Shown here: positions 47,376 through 56,246 of the stretch, in pieces
How the letters are laid out: every line of letters begins with the position of its first letter
Position numbering within the stretch: position 1 is the stretch's first letter
Source: Vibrio navarrensis
GTDB lineage: Bacteria; Pseudomonadota; Gammaproteobacteria; Enterobacterales; Vibrionaceae
Direction: 5' to 3'
DNA length: 64,000 nucleotides
NCBI RefSeq assembly: GCF_000764325.1
Contig: NZ_JMCG01000002.1
Span: forward strand, 558,001 to 622,000
Translations under genes and position numbers: made by a program
Notes under the pieces: generated by a model
Database searches by the model: none
What the model saw: the letters and a program-made list of their open reading frames with translations, nothing else
What the model was told of the DNA's origin: nothing

Positions 47376-48227
47376 ATGACAAACAAAAAAACAACTCTCT
47401 TCGGAGAGTGCCTGGCCGAATTCATCGGTACAGGTCTACTTATCTTTTTCGGTGTTGGCTGCGTTGCTGCGCTGGTTCTTGCCGGTGCTCAATTTGGTCA
47501 ATGGGAAATCAGCATTGTGTGGGGCTTTGGGGTCACCATCGCTATCTACTGTACTGCAGGGGTATCGGGTGCGCACATCAACCCAGCGGTGACCATCGCA
47601 CTGGCTGCTTTCCACGGCTTCGACAAAGCGAAAGTCGTGCCTTACATCATCGCTCAACTGCTTGGCGCATTTTGCTCTGCGGCGCTGGTTTACAGCCTGT
47701 ACAGCAACCTCTTCACTGACTACGAACTGGCACACAACCTGATCCGTGGCAGCAAAGAAGGCCTAGCAACGGCTGGCATATTCTCCACTTACCCACACGC
47801 TTCACTCTCTTTCCTTGGCGCTTTTGTGGTGGAATTTGTGATTACTGCGGTACTGATGTTTGCCATTTTGGCGCTAGGCGATGAGCACAACGGCGCTTCT
47901 CGCGGTGCAATGAACCCACTATTGATCGGTATTTTGATTGCGGTCATCGGTGGCTCACTTGGCCCACTCACCGGTTTTGCCATGAACCCGGCTCGTGACT
48001 TCGGACCAAAACTGTTTGCTTACTTTGCTGGCTGGGATTATGCCCTGACTGGGGCGAAAGACATTCCTTACTTTATTGTGCCAATTCTTGCTCCGATTGC
48101 CGGTGCTTGTTTTGGTGGCTGGTTGTATCCAAAAGCAATTGCGGCCTACCTACCTAATGTTGGCCAAGGTTGCACCATCCCGAATCAATGCGATGCTGCT
48201 GAAGACGTTGAAGAAGCTCGCGCTTAA
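47376..48227 (+). CDS. glpF: Glycerol uptake facilitator (aquaglyceroporin)
   Basis: An inner-membrane channel of 283 residues for passive glycerol entry. Both pore motifs are present: GAHINPAVTIAL and GFAMNPARDFGPKL. The Arg after the second NPA and the Asp in the NPARDFG loop are signs of a glycerol channel and not a water-only one. AAAGGA precedes ATG 47376. The glpK start is 43 bases beyond the stop, so glpF-glpK form an operon in which glycerol is trapped by phosphorylation. Confidence 0.97.
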   Translation: MTNKKTTLFGECLAEFIGTGLLIFFGVGCVAALVLAGAQFGQWEISIVWGFGVTIAIYCTAGVSGAHINPAVTIALAAFHGFDKAKVVPYIIAQLLGAFCSAALVYSLYSNLFTDYELAHNLIRGSKEGLATAGIFSTYPHASLSFLGAFVVEFVITAVLMFAILALGDEHNGASRGAMNPLLIGILIAVIGGSLGPLTGFAMNPARDFGPKLFAYFAGWDYALTGAKDIPYFIVPILAPIAGACFGGWLYPKAIAAYLPNVGQGCTIPNQCDAAEDVEEARA

Positions 48228-48270
48228 TAAATTGACTAAAATATAACTAACGAAACGAAAGGATCTTACC

Positions 48271-49788
48271 ATGACTGAGCAGAAGTACATTGTGGCGCTG
48301 GACCAAGGCACAACCAGTTCCCGCGCGGTGGTTTTAGACCACGACGCGAATATTGTTTCCGTCTCCCAGCGCGAATTCACTCAGATCTACCCTCAAGCAG
48401 GATGGGTAGAGCACGATCCCATGGAAATTTACGCCACCCAGAGCTCAACCTTAGTGGAAGTTTTGGGTAAATCCGGCATTCGCAGCGACCAAGTGGCCGC
48501 CATCGGTATCACCAACCAACGTGAAACCACCATTGTATGGAATAAAGAGACTGGCAAACCGGTGTATAACGCGATTGTGTGGCAATGTCGCCGCACCGCC
48601 GATATCTGTGAAGATCTGAAAGCACGCGGCTTGGAGAGCTACATCCGTGACAATACAGGCCTAGTGCTCGATCCTTACTTCTCGGGCACCAAGGTGAAGT
48701 GGATTCTCGATAACGTGGAAGGCGCGCGCGAAGACGCCGAAGCTGGCAAACTGCTGTTTGGTACCGTCGATACTTGGCTCGTTTGGAAAATGACCCAAGG
48801 CCGTGTGCACGTAACCGACTACACCAACGCCTCTCGTACCATGCTATTTAACATCAACGATTTGTGTTGGGATCAGAAGCTTCTAGACGAAATGGGCATT
48901 CCAGCCTCAATGATGCCAGAAGTGAAACGCTCTTCTGAAGTCTACGGCCAAACCAACATCGGTGGTAAAGGTGGTACGCGTATTCCAATCGCCGGGATCG
49001 CAGGTGACCAACAAGCAGCACTGTACGGACAAATGTGTGTCGAAGCGGGGCAAGCGAAAAACACCTACGGTACTGGCTGCTTCTTGCTGATGAACACGGG
49101 TAAAGAGAAAGTGGCGTCGCAAAACGGCCTACTGACCACACTGGCTTGTGGCCCACAAGGCGAACCCGCCTACGCACTGGAAGGCGCGGTATTTATGGGC
49201 GGTGCATCGATTCAATGGCTACGCGATGAGCTTAAGCTGATTTCTGATGCGCACGACTCTGAATACTTTGCTACCAAAGTGGACACTTCAAACGGCGTGT
49301 ATGTGGTGCCAGCCTTTACTGGCCTTGGCGCACCATACTGGGATGCCTACGCTCGCGGCACCATTGTCGGCCTGACTCGCGGCGTGAACGCGAACCACAT
49401 CATCCGCGCGACACTGGAAGGCATCGCCTACCAAACTCGCGATGTGTTGGATGCGATGCAAGCCGACTCGGGCATCAAGCTCTCAGCGCTGCGTGTCGAT
49501 GGCGGTGCAGTGGCCAACAACTTCTTAATGCAGTTCCAATCGGATGTATTGGATACTGAAGTGCACCGTCCGAAAGTGACCGAAGTAACCGCACTTGGCG
49601 CGGCATACCTTGCCGGCCTTGCCGTGGGTTACTGGAACAGCATTGATGAGCTGAAGAACAAAGCGGAAATCGATCGCTCTTTCCTTCCTCATCACGACGA
49701 AGAGAAACGCAACCGCCGCTACAAAGGCTGGAAGCGTGCGGTTAAGTGTGCGCAAACTTGGTCTGAAATGCGCGATCTCGAAGATTAA
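48271..49788 (+). CDS. glpK: Glycerol kinase
   Basis: ATP-dependent kinase of 505 residues making sn-glycerol-3-phosphate, the GlpR inducer and GlpD substrate. FGGY-family motifs are [15 protein letters not shown] at the N terminus, [12 protein letters not shown], and [12 protein letters not shown]. The C-terminal signature [19 protein letters not shown] is also present. AAAGGA precedes the ATG. A strong terminator follows. Confidence 0.98.
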   Translation: MTEQKYIVALDQGTTSSRAVVLDHDANIVSVSQREFTQIYPQAGWVEHDPMEIYATQSSTLVEVLGKSGIRSDQVAAIGITNQRETTIVWNKETGKPVYNAIVWQCRRTADICEDLKARGLESYIRDNTGLVLDPYFSGTKVKWILDNVEGAREDAEAGKLLFGTVDTWLVWKMTQGRVHVTDYTNASRTMLFNINDLCWDQKLLDEMGIPASMMPEVKRSSEVYGQTNIGGKGGTRIPIAGIAGDQQAALYGQMCVEAGQAKNTYGTGCFLLMNTGKEKVASQNGLLTTLACGPQGEPAYALEGAVFMGGASIQWLRDELKLISDAHDSEYFATKVDTSNGVYVVPAFTGLGAPYWDAYARGTIVGLTRGVNANHIIRATLEGIAYQTRDVLDAMQADSGIKLSALRVDGGAVANNFLMQFQSDVLDTEVHRPKVTEVTALGAAYLAGLAVGYWNSIDELKNKAEIDRSFLPHHDEEKRNRRYKGWKRAVKCAQTWSEMRDLED

Positions 49789-49809
49789 TTCTTACCTCCC
49801 CCTATGTTT

Positions 49810-49834
49810 GGGCGCCTTCATGGCGCCCTTTTTT
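49810..49834 (+). terminator. Terminator after glpFK
   Basis: A 7-pair stem GGGCGCC / GGCGCCC with a 5-base loop, then six T residues. Confidence 0.93.
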
Positions 49835-49973
49835 GTTGTTTCAGCCGATTTCTTGATGTTGGTTGCTTCTATGAATGCGTTATTTAGCGCACAATAGCCC
49901 GAGTGATTATTTTCGAATGCCAGCATTTCTAACCCTTAAGGGCTAAGCTGGTTAGAGGCATCAGGGAGACAAA

Positions 49974-50741
49974 GTGAAGCAGATACCAAGACATCAACAA
50001 ATCATTGAAATGGTGAAAAAGCAGGGATACGTCAGCACCGAGGAGCTGGTCGAGAAATTTAATGTTAGCCCGCAGACCATTCGCCGTGATCTGAACGAAC
50101 TTGCCGACGAGAATAAAATCCGCCGCTACCATGGTGGTGCAACCATTCCGCTCAGCTCAGAAAACACCTCCTACTCGACCCGTAAAAAAGAGCACTTTAC
50201 CGAGAAAGATCTGATCGCCGAAGAGCTGGCCAAGCACATTCCCGATGGCGCGACGTTGTTTATTGACATCGGCACCACGCCTGAGGCGGTTGCCAAAGCG
50301 CTCAACAAAAATCACAAGCAATTGCGCGTCGTTACCAACAACATCAACGTCGCCAGTATTTTGCTCAGCAATCCAGAGATCAAAGTTATCCTCGCGGGCG
50401 GAGAAGTGCGTAACCGGGATGGTGGCATTGTCGGAGAAGCCACGCTGGATTTCATCAAACAGTTCCGCCTCGATTTCGGCATCTTAGGCATCAGTGGCAT
50501 TGATTATGATGGCTCCCTACTCGATTTCGACTATCACGAAGTGCGCGTTAAGCAAGCCATTATCGAAAACAGCCGCAGTGTGTACCTAGCGGTCGACCAC
50601 AGCAAATTTGGCCGTAATGCGATGGTGAAACTGGGCAACATTTCACAAATTAACTTACTGATCACCAATCAGCAGCCTCCCGAAGAGATCAGCGCCATAC
50701 TTAAAGAGCATCAAATTCCGTTAGAAATCGCCAGCCACTAA
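49974..50741 (+). CDS. glpR: Glycerol-3-phosphate regulon repressor
   Basis: A DeoR-family repressor of 255 residues. The N-terminal helix-turn-helix is at about 5-55 (HQQIIEMVKKQGYVSTEELVEKFNVSPQTIRRDLNELA), and the C-terminal DeoRC sugar-phosphate sensor starts near 75. The start codon is GTG at 49974 with GGGAGA upstream. It sits between glpK and glpD and has its own promoter region and terminator. It is expected to bind the GlpR-like sites before glpF and glpD and release on glycerol-3-phosphate. Confidence 0.95.
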   Translation: MKQIPRHQQIIEMVKKQGYVSTEELVEKFNVSPQTIRRDLNELADENKIRRYHGGATIPLSSENTSYSTRKKEHFTEKDLIAEELAKHIPDGATLFIDIGTTPEAVAKALNKNHKQLRVVTNNINVASILLSNPEIKVILAGGEVRNRDGGIVGEATLDFIKQFRLDFGILGISGIDYDGSLLDFDYHEVRVKQAIIENSRSVYLAVDHSKFGRNAMVKLGNISQINLLITNQQPPEEISAILKEHQIPLEIASH

Positions 50742-50765
50742 TCTACTTTCCTCAAGTTCCCTTTG

Positions 50766-50794
50766 CGCCTCACCTCTTTGGTGGGGCGTTTCTG
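50766..50794 (+). terminator. Terminator after glpR
   Basis: A 9-pair stem CGCCTCACC / GGTGGGGCG (one T-G pair), loop TCTTT, followed by a T-rich tail. Confidence 0.85.
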
Positions 50795-50937
50795 TTTTCG
50801 CCACCGCAAACACCCAAAACGCACGCCTTATCAGCTTCCCTTTCTTCGTTCGTATGCGCAAATCACACAAACGCTCAAAAACGAAAATAAAGGATGATCT
50901 CATTCGAAAATTCGGTTAGGCTTCTTTTAGTTTCCAA

Positions 50938-50957
50938 AATGTTCGTTCGCTCAACAT
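50938..50957 (+). promoter_or_regulatory. GlpR-like operator before glpD
   Basis: AATGTTCGTTCGCTCAACAT has ATGTT / AACAT half-sites and a central TTCG, 27 bases before the glpD ATG. A second, weaker match begins near 50900 (CATTCGAAAATTCGG). Confidence 0.65.
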
Positions 50958-50983
50958 AACAATACAAAAATAGGTCAGCTTCT

Positions 50984-52525
50984 ATGATGAACTCACAACC
51001 TCAACAATCTCCAATTCTTGATCTCATTGTCGTTGGCGGTGGGATCAATGGCGCTGGTATCGCCGCCGACGCAGCAGGCCGTGGGCTTAGCGTTGGTTTA
51101 TATGAAATGAAAGACTTCGCTTCAGCCACCTCTTCAGCCAGTTCGAAACTGATCCACGGTGGTCTGCGCTACCTTGAACACTATGAGTTTCGTTTGGTCT
51201 CAGAAGCGCTTGCTGAACGTGAAGTGCTGCTGAAAAAAGCACCGCACATCGCCTTTCCGATGCGCTTTCGTTTGCCACATCGCTCCTATCTGCGCCCTGC
51301 GTGGATGATTCGCTGTGGGCTATTTTTGTATGACCACCTTGGCAAACGCACAACGTTACCAAGCAGTGAAAAGGTCAATCTGGCGCAGACAGGCCTTCTC
51401 AAAGAAGAGATGAAAGTGGGCTTTGAGTACTCCGATTGCTGGGTGGATGATGCCAGACTCACACTCTTGAATGCCCTTTCCGCACAGCAAAATGGCGCGG
51501 AAGTGCGCAACTATTGCAAAGTGGAAAAAGCCGAACGCACGGAAGGGATGTGGAAAGTCACGCTGCAAGATCAGCACACTGGCGAGCGTTTTGAGCGCAT
51601 GGCGCGTGCGTTGGTCAATGCGGCTGGCCCTTGGGTAAAAGCGTTTTACGATCAAAGCTTGGATACACCATCACCGCGCAATATTCGTTTGATCAAAGGC
51701 TCACACATCGTGGTACCGCGCGTGCATCCTGATCCTCAGGCGTATATTTTGCAAAACAACGATGGTCGGATCGTTTTTGTTATCCCTTACCTAGATAAGT
51801 TCTCAATTGTCGGCACCACCGATGTGGAATACAAAGGCGACCCGCGCGAAGTGGCCATCTCCGAACAAGAGATCGAGTACTTGATTGATATCGTCAATCA
51901 GCACTTTATCCACCAGCTTGAGCGTAAAGACGTCGTGTGGACATACAGCGGCGTGCGCCCTTTATGCGATGATGAGTCGGACTCACCGCAAGCCATTACC
52001 CGCGACTACACTATCGAGCTTGAGCAAGAGTTAGACCAAGCGCCGCTGCTCTCCATCTTTGGGGGTAAACTGACCACGTACCGCAAACTGGCAGAATCGG
52101 CAATGCGCAAATTAGCCCCCTACTTTAGCGAGATGGGTCAGGCATGGACCGCCAACCAAGCCCTGCCGGGCGGGCACTTCAGTTGTACACGTGAGCAGCT
52201 CGCCACGTCACTGACCCAGCAGCACGCATGGCTTACCCCTGCTTTGGCACAACGCTACGTAGCGCAATTTGGTAGCGATGCTCGAGTGCTGCTGCAAAAT
52301 GTCACTCAAGAGAGCGACATGGGTACACAGTTTGCCGAGGGTGTCTACCAAAAAGAGATCGATTATATGCTGAATCATGAGTTTGCCCGTTGCGCAGACG
52401 ATGTACTGTGGCGACGTACTAAACTTGGCCTTTACCTCACCCCTGAGCAGGTCGATGAACTCAAACGCTACATTAAGCAGCAAGTAGAAGGCACTCAGCC
52501 AGCACCACTTAAAGCGGTCTGTTAA
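50984..52525 (+). CDS. glpD: Aerobic glycerol-3-phosphate dehydrogenase
   Basis: An FAD-linked, inner-membrane-associated enzyme of 513 residues. It oxidises glycerol-3-phosphate to dihydroxyacetone phosphate and passes electrons to the quinone pool. The FAD motif is LIVVGGGINGAGIAADAAGRG at residues about 14-34, followed by SSKLIHGGLRYLEHYEF and the C-terminal FGGKLTTYRKLAE. Two adjacent ATGs (50984, 50987) are possible starts. GlpR-like sites lie just upstream. Confidence 0.97.
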   Translation: MMNSQPQQSPILDLIVVGGGINGAGIAADAAGRGLSVGLYEMKDFASATSSASSKLIHGGLRYLEHYEFRLVSEALAEREVLLKKAPHIAFPMRFRLPHRSYLRPAWMIRCGLFLYDHLGKRTTLPSSEKVNLAQTGLLKEEMKVGFEYSDCWVDDARLTLLNALSAQQNGAEVRNYCKVEKAERTEGMWKVTLQDQHTGERFERMARALVNAAGPWVKAFYDQSLDTPSPRNIRLIKGSHIVVPRVHPDPQAYILQNNDGRIVFVIPYLDKFSIVGTTDVEYKGDPREVAISEQEIEYLIDIVNQHFIHQLERKDVVWTYSGVRPLCDDESDSPQAITRDYTIELEQELDQAPLLSIFGGKLTTYRKLAESAMRKLAPYFSEMGQAWTANQALPGGHFSCTREQLATSLTQQHAWLTPALAQRYVAQFGSDARVLLQNVTQESDMGTQFAEGVYQKEIDYMLNHEFARCADDVLWRRTKLGLYLTPEQVDELKRYIKQQVEGTQPAPLKAVC

Positions 52526-52531
52526 ACCTAA

Positions 52532-52617
52532 GCTCTCTGTTTCTTAGCAAACAACACTGGCGTCATGGCAGTAAGTCGCGTACTTTGAACACTGCCATTT
52601 TTTAGGAAACAGAGAGC
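52532..52617 (+). promoter_or_regulatory. Nested hairpin in the zntB leader
   Basis: An outer perfect 12-pair stem GCTCTCTGTTTC (52532-52543) / GAAACAGAGAGC (52606-52617), which can grow by four pairs including wobbles. It encloses an inner terminator-like hairpin ATGGCAGT / ACTGCCAT (52565-52572, 52591-52598) followed by six T residues. The right outer arm holds GAGAG, the likely ribosome-binding site of the next gene, 7 bases before its ATG. The inner part alone would serve as the glpD terminator. Confidence 0.65.
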
Positions 52618-52623
52618 CTATCC

Positions 52624-53553
52624 ATGGGATTTATCATTGATCACTGGGATTTCAATTCCGCCCCGGCGAATCAGCCAAATAACAATCAACTGCGCATGCA
52701 AGCAGGTCACTGGTATCATTGTGAACGCCACCATCCTGATATCCGCCACTGGCTAATCGACAATCAAGTGCCCCTGAGCACCATCAACCACCTTTTAGCA
52801 GACGAGTCTCGGCCCTCTTTTCATCGCTATGATGATGAGAGCTTCATGCTGATCCTGCGTGGTGTGAACATGAACGAAAACGCCACTCCAGAAGACATGC
52901 TAAGTGTGCGTATTCTCTATTTTAATGGCTGCTTAATCTCTACACGTAAAATCTCCTCCAAAGCCATTTCCGAGATCCGCGAAACGCTGACGCAACATAA
53001 AGGGCCGCAAACACTCGGCGATCTGCTACTCGCCATTATTGATGGCTTGACGGGGAAATTGCAGAGCTATCTGCAAACAATCGAAGATCAAATCGAACGC
53101 TTTGAGTTGGACACCGAGCAGATTGGCGATGTGATTGAGGTGCAGAAATCGCTTCTGAGCGTTAAACGCTTCATTCGTCCACAGCAATACGCGATTGCCG
53201 ACTTCGCCATGTCTGAACTCAATCTTTTACAAAACAAAACACTGCTGATTAATTACGCGCTCAGTAACATCACGCGTATCAATGAAACTATCGATTTCTA
53301 CTTAGATGAGCTGCAACTGTTGAAAGAACAAATTCAACAGTTGCGCGAAGACAAGATCAGCCGTAACAGCTACTTATTTACCTTGATTGCCAGTATTTTC
53401 CTGCCGACCAGTTTTTTAACGGGATTGCTGGGCATCAACATCGGTGGTATCCCAGGTGTGGAATCCCCCGTTGCCTTTATGTGGTTTTGCATTGGTTTAG
53501 TGGTAATTTTTGCCGCTGAAGTATTGCTACTCAAACGGCTTAAATTTTGGTGA
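52624..53553 (+). CDS. zntB: Zinc transporter ZntB-like (CorA family)
   Basis: A CorA-superfamily divalent-metal transporter of 309 residues. It has a long cytoplasmic N-terminal domain and coiled helix (about 140-250). Two C-terminal membrane helices follow, with the pore loop GINIGGIPG between them. The GxN motif is GIN in place of the CorA GMN, which with the length favours ZntB. Zinc is the likely substrate by family; magnesium is not excluded. The gene lies behind an unusual structured leader. Confidence 0.88.
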   Translation: MGFIIDHWDFNSAPANQPNNNQLRMQAGHWYHCERHHPDIRHWLIDNQVPLSTINHLLADESRPSFHRYDDESFMLILRGVNMNENATPEDMLSVRILYFNGCLISTRKISSKAISEIRETLTQHKGPQTLGDLLLAIIDGLTGKLQSYLQTIEDQIERFELDTEQIGDVIEVQKSLLSVKRFIRPQQYAIADFAMSELNLLQNKTLLINYALSNITRINETIDFYLDELQLLKEQIQQLREDKISRNSYLFTLIASIFLPTSFLTGLLGINIGGIPGVESPVAFMWFCIGLVVIFAAEVLLLKRLKFW

Positions 53554-53562
53554 CCATTGCCA

Positions 53563-54666
53563 TTATTTTCGGGGCACACAGCCTGGTTTGATCACCACGC
53601 AGGCCGTGTGTTTCTGTTTGCCAAAACCAATGATCTGCGACAACGCCTTTTTACTCACCGTCACATGTGCCGAGGCTATGGCATCTTGTTCAGACTCGGC
53701 ATGCGGATCGTGAATAAAGAAAAAGCGCTCGCTCATGCCGCTCAACAACACCCAGTGCGGCTCCTTACTACCATTAAAGCGGTAGGTGCTGATCAGCAGT
53801 AGCACGCTCGCCCCTTCGCTGACCCACTGCTCCAATTGCATTTGGCTTGGCGGCGCTTCAATCATACTGACGTCAAACTCTTGCAACTGTTGGCAGAAAT
53901 CTTGATGGACGATTTCAATCACTTGCTTTTTGTTTTCATCTCGCACGCTGTCGATAAACGGGGTCGATTTAGCATGACTCCACAGCTCGACATGGTAACC
54001 ACGTCGCGCCGCAGCAAGCGCCAAGCCGTGGCCACTGCAACCGCCGTGCCCAGCGGCCATGAAAATGGTTGTCGCTTCACGCCACAGTTGTAACTCCTCT
54101 TTTCTTGACGGCGTAAACTCCGGAGTGTGATGTGCAAAGGCCATCAGCAAACACGCCGCGCCACAAGTAAACGGCGTAGTCTGCACGTATAGAGGCATCG
54201 GTAGTAACGTTTTCGGCCCATAGTGCGCCAACCGTTTTTGCATGCGGATGCCATCACACAAATCATCATAATAATGAATCAGTAATTTAAAGGTTTTGTA
54301 ACCCAATTTTTGGTACAAATTTATTGCTGCTGTATTGTCTTCGCGAACCTCAAGGCGTAATGTAGTGAAACCCTGTTCAATGGCCGAACGCTCACATAGT
54401 TCAATCAAAGACTGAGCAATTTTCTGCCCACGAAAGTCAGGTCTTACAGCAATCGAATACAATCTTGATAGTTGTGTTCCTTGATGAAACAGTAACAGCG
54501 CATAGCCTGCTAACTGTTGGCCACTATCCGCAACCAGCAGTACGGCATGCTCAGATTGGATAAAACGTTTCATTTGTCTCGGTGCAATTCTGTCACCAGT
54601 GAAAAGTTCTTTTTCCAGCCTGTTTAACGCATCAAGATCGGTCATTTTCGCGACACGAAAATCCAT
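53563..54666 (-). CDS. GNAT acetyltransferase fused to a C39-like peptidase
   Basis: A two-domain protein of 367 residues. Residues about 1-145 form a RimI-like GNAT domain with the acetyl-CoA loop SIAVRPDFRGQKIAQSL. Residues about 155-360 form a papain-like peptidase of the C39 type (DUF3335-like). A plausible catalytic Cys168 (PFTCGAACL), His304 (EPHWVLL) and Asp320 (FIHDP) are visible, and the family glycine-rich HGGCSGHG is at 207-214. There is no membrane segment or ABC transporter domain, unlike bacteriocin exporters with C39 domains. It is divergent from a RimK-like gene across only 66 bases, suggesting joint function. The substrate is unknown. Confidence 0.88.
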   Translation of the reverse strand: MDFRVAKMTDLDALNRLEKELFTGDRIAPRQMKRFIQSEHAVLLVADSGQQLAGYALLLFHQGTQLSRLYSIAVRPDFRGQKIAQSLIELCERSAIEQGFTTLRLEVREDNTAAINLYQKLGYKTFKLLIHYYDDLCDGIRMQKRLAHYGPKTLLPMPLYVQTTPFTCGAACLLMAFAHHTPEFTPSRKEELQLWREATTIFMAAGHGGCSGHGLALAAARRGYHVELWSHAKSTPFIDSVRDENKKQVIEIVHQDFCQQLQEFDVSMIEAPPSQMQLEQWVSEGASVLLLISTYRFNGSKEPHWVLLSGMSERFFFIHDPHAESEQDAIASAHVTVSKKALSQIIGFGKQKHTACVVIKPGCVPRK

Positions 54667-54732
54667 TTGGCACCTTCGGGAATGAGTAAGAAAGCTTCCT
54701 CATCATAGCTCGTTTATTAAGGAAAAAAAGAG

Positions 54733-56184
54733 ATGGCAAATCTTTTAATTGTGACTGACCAAACCAGTGATTGGCAGCAGTATTTTCCATCCGAACAAGT
54801 GGTCAATGTTGCCCAATATTTAGACAGTGAATGGCAACACAATCAGCGCAGTGTACAGGTTGTTAACCTGTGCCGAGATTACAGTTACATGAGCAGTGGC
54901 TACTACTGTTCACTGATGGCAGGCGCACGTGGACATCGCGTCATTCCGACCGTCACCGCCATCAACGACATTACCCAGCCATTATTGATCTCCTCCGGTT
55001 TTCTTCGCCTTCATCGTCTACCGAAAGATCAAGATGAGATCGCGTGCAAGATCTATTTTGGCCGTACAGAGCAAAAAGGGCTAGAAAAGCTGGCCAGACG
55101 CCTTTTTGAACAATTTATGGTGCCAGTGATTGAGCTGAAAATGACCCGCAATCAGCACAACTGGCAAATCGACTCAGTACAGCCTTTCCCATTCCAAGAT
55201 CTTGAAGAACAAGAGGAAAACTTCTTTATCGAATCGCTAGAGATGTTCTCCAACAAAGTATGGCGCAAACCCAAGCAAGAGAAAAAATATCGCTACGATA
55301 TCGCGATGCTGGTCGATGACGAAGAGAAAATGCCCCCGTCAGACCCTTCCGCGCTCAAACGCTTTAAGCGTGCCGCTGCACGTTTAGGGATGAATTTGGA
55401 AACTATTTCTCGTGATGAAATTTCGCGCCTTGGTGAGTTCGATGGCCTATTTATCCGCGCGACCACCAATATCAGCAACTATACCTACCGCTTTGCCAAA
55501 ACGGCCGAGAAACTAGGACTGGTGGTGATGGACGACTCCGAGTCGATCATGAAATGTACCAACAAGGTCTTTCTCACTGAGCTGCTGAAAAACAACAAAG
55601 TACCCGCGCCAGCCAGCGTGATTTTGAAAAACTTTGACCCGGAGTGGAAAAGTGATCTACTCAGCGAATTAACCTTCCCTATGGTGCTGAAAATTCCAGA
55701 CGGCGCTTTTTCACGTGGCGTAGTAAAAGTACGTAATGAAGAAGAGCTGGAAAAAGAAGCCGCGGCGTTGTTTGAAAAAAGCGAGTTGATTTTGGCTCAA
55801 GCCTTTATGCCAACCGACTTTGACTGGCGCATTGGGATTTTGAACCGCCAAGCGATCTTTGGCTGTAAATACATGATGAGCCGTGGTCACTGGCAGATTT
55901 ATCAGCATCACAACAGCGGCCGCGTCTCTTCCGGTGGCTTTGAAACGCTGGATCTAAAACAAGTGCCGAAAAATGTGGTGGATGTGGCGCTCAAAGCGGC
56001 CAACTTGATCGGCAATGGCCTCTACGGCGTGGATCTCAAAGAGATTGATGGCCAAGTGTACGTGATTGAAGTCAATGATAACCCGAGCATCGATCATCAT
56101 GTCGAAGACGCTTTCCTCGGTGATTTACTTTACGATCGCATCATGACCGAATTCTTGCGCCGTATTCAGATGCGCGGTTTCTAA
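54733..56184 (+). CDS. RimK-like ATP-grasp amide ligase with RLAN N-terminal domain
   Basis: A 483-residue protein. An N-terminal domain (about 1-175) of the RLAN type, found before some RimK-like enzymes, is joined to an ATP-grasp domain (about 275-475). ATP-grasp features include MKCTNKVFLTELLKNNKVPAP, the nucleotide-lid region MVLKIPDGAFSRGVVKV, and the Mg-binding EVNDNPSID (446-454). RimK-type enzymes join amino acids, often Glu, to a carboxyl group of a peptide or protein; the substrate here is not known. The divergent GNAT-C39 gene shares its promoter region. The gene ends in a strong terminator. Confidence 0.88.
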   Translation: MANLLIVTDQTSDWQQYFPSEQVVNVAQYLDSEWQHNQRSVQVVNLCRDYSYMSSGYYCSLMAGARGHRVIPTVTAINDITQPLLISSGFLRLHRLPKDQDEIACKIYFGRTEQKGLEKLARRLFEQFMVPVIELKMTRNQHNWQIDSVQPFPFQDLEEQEENFFIESLEMFSNKVWRKPKQEKKYRYDIAMLVDDEEKMPPSDPSALKRFKRAAARLGMNLETISRDEISRLGEFDGLFIRATTNISNYTYRFAKTAEKLGLVVMDDSESIMKCTNKVFLTELLKNNKVPAPASVILKNFDPEWKSDLLSELTFPMVLKIPDGAFSRGVVKVRNEEELEKEAAALFEKSELILAQAFMPTDFDWRIGILNRQAIFGCKYMMSRGHWQIYQHHNSGRVSSGGFETLDLKQVPKNVVDVALKAANLIGNGLYGVDLKEIDGQVYVIEVNDNPSIDHHVEDAFLGDLLYDRIMTEFLRRIQMRGF

Positions 56185-56208
56185 TCTTACACAACAAGCT
56201 CTGCGAAC

Positions 56209-56241
56209 AACCAAGCCACTCACAATGAGTGGCTTGGTTTT
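56209..56241. terminator. Bidirectional terminator between the RimK-like gene and nnrS
   Basis: A perfect 14-pair stem AACCAAGCCACTCA / TGAGTGGCTTGGTT with a 3-base loop and T runs. It serves the RimK-like gene and the convergent nnrS. Confidence 0.95.
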
Positions 56242-56246
56242 TTCTA

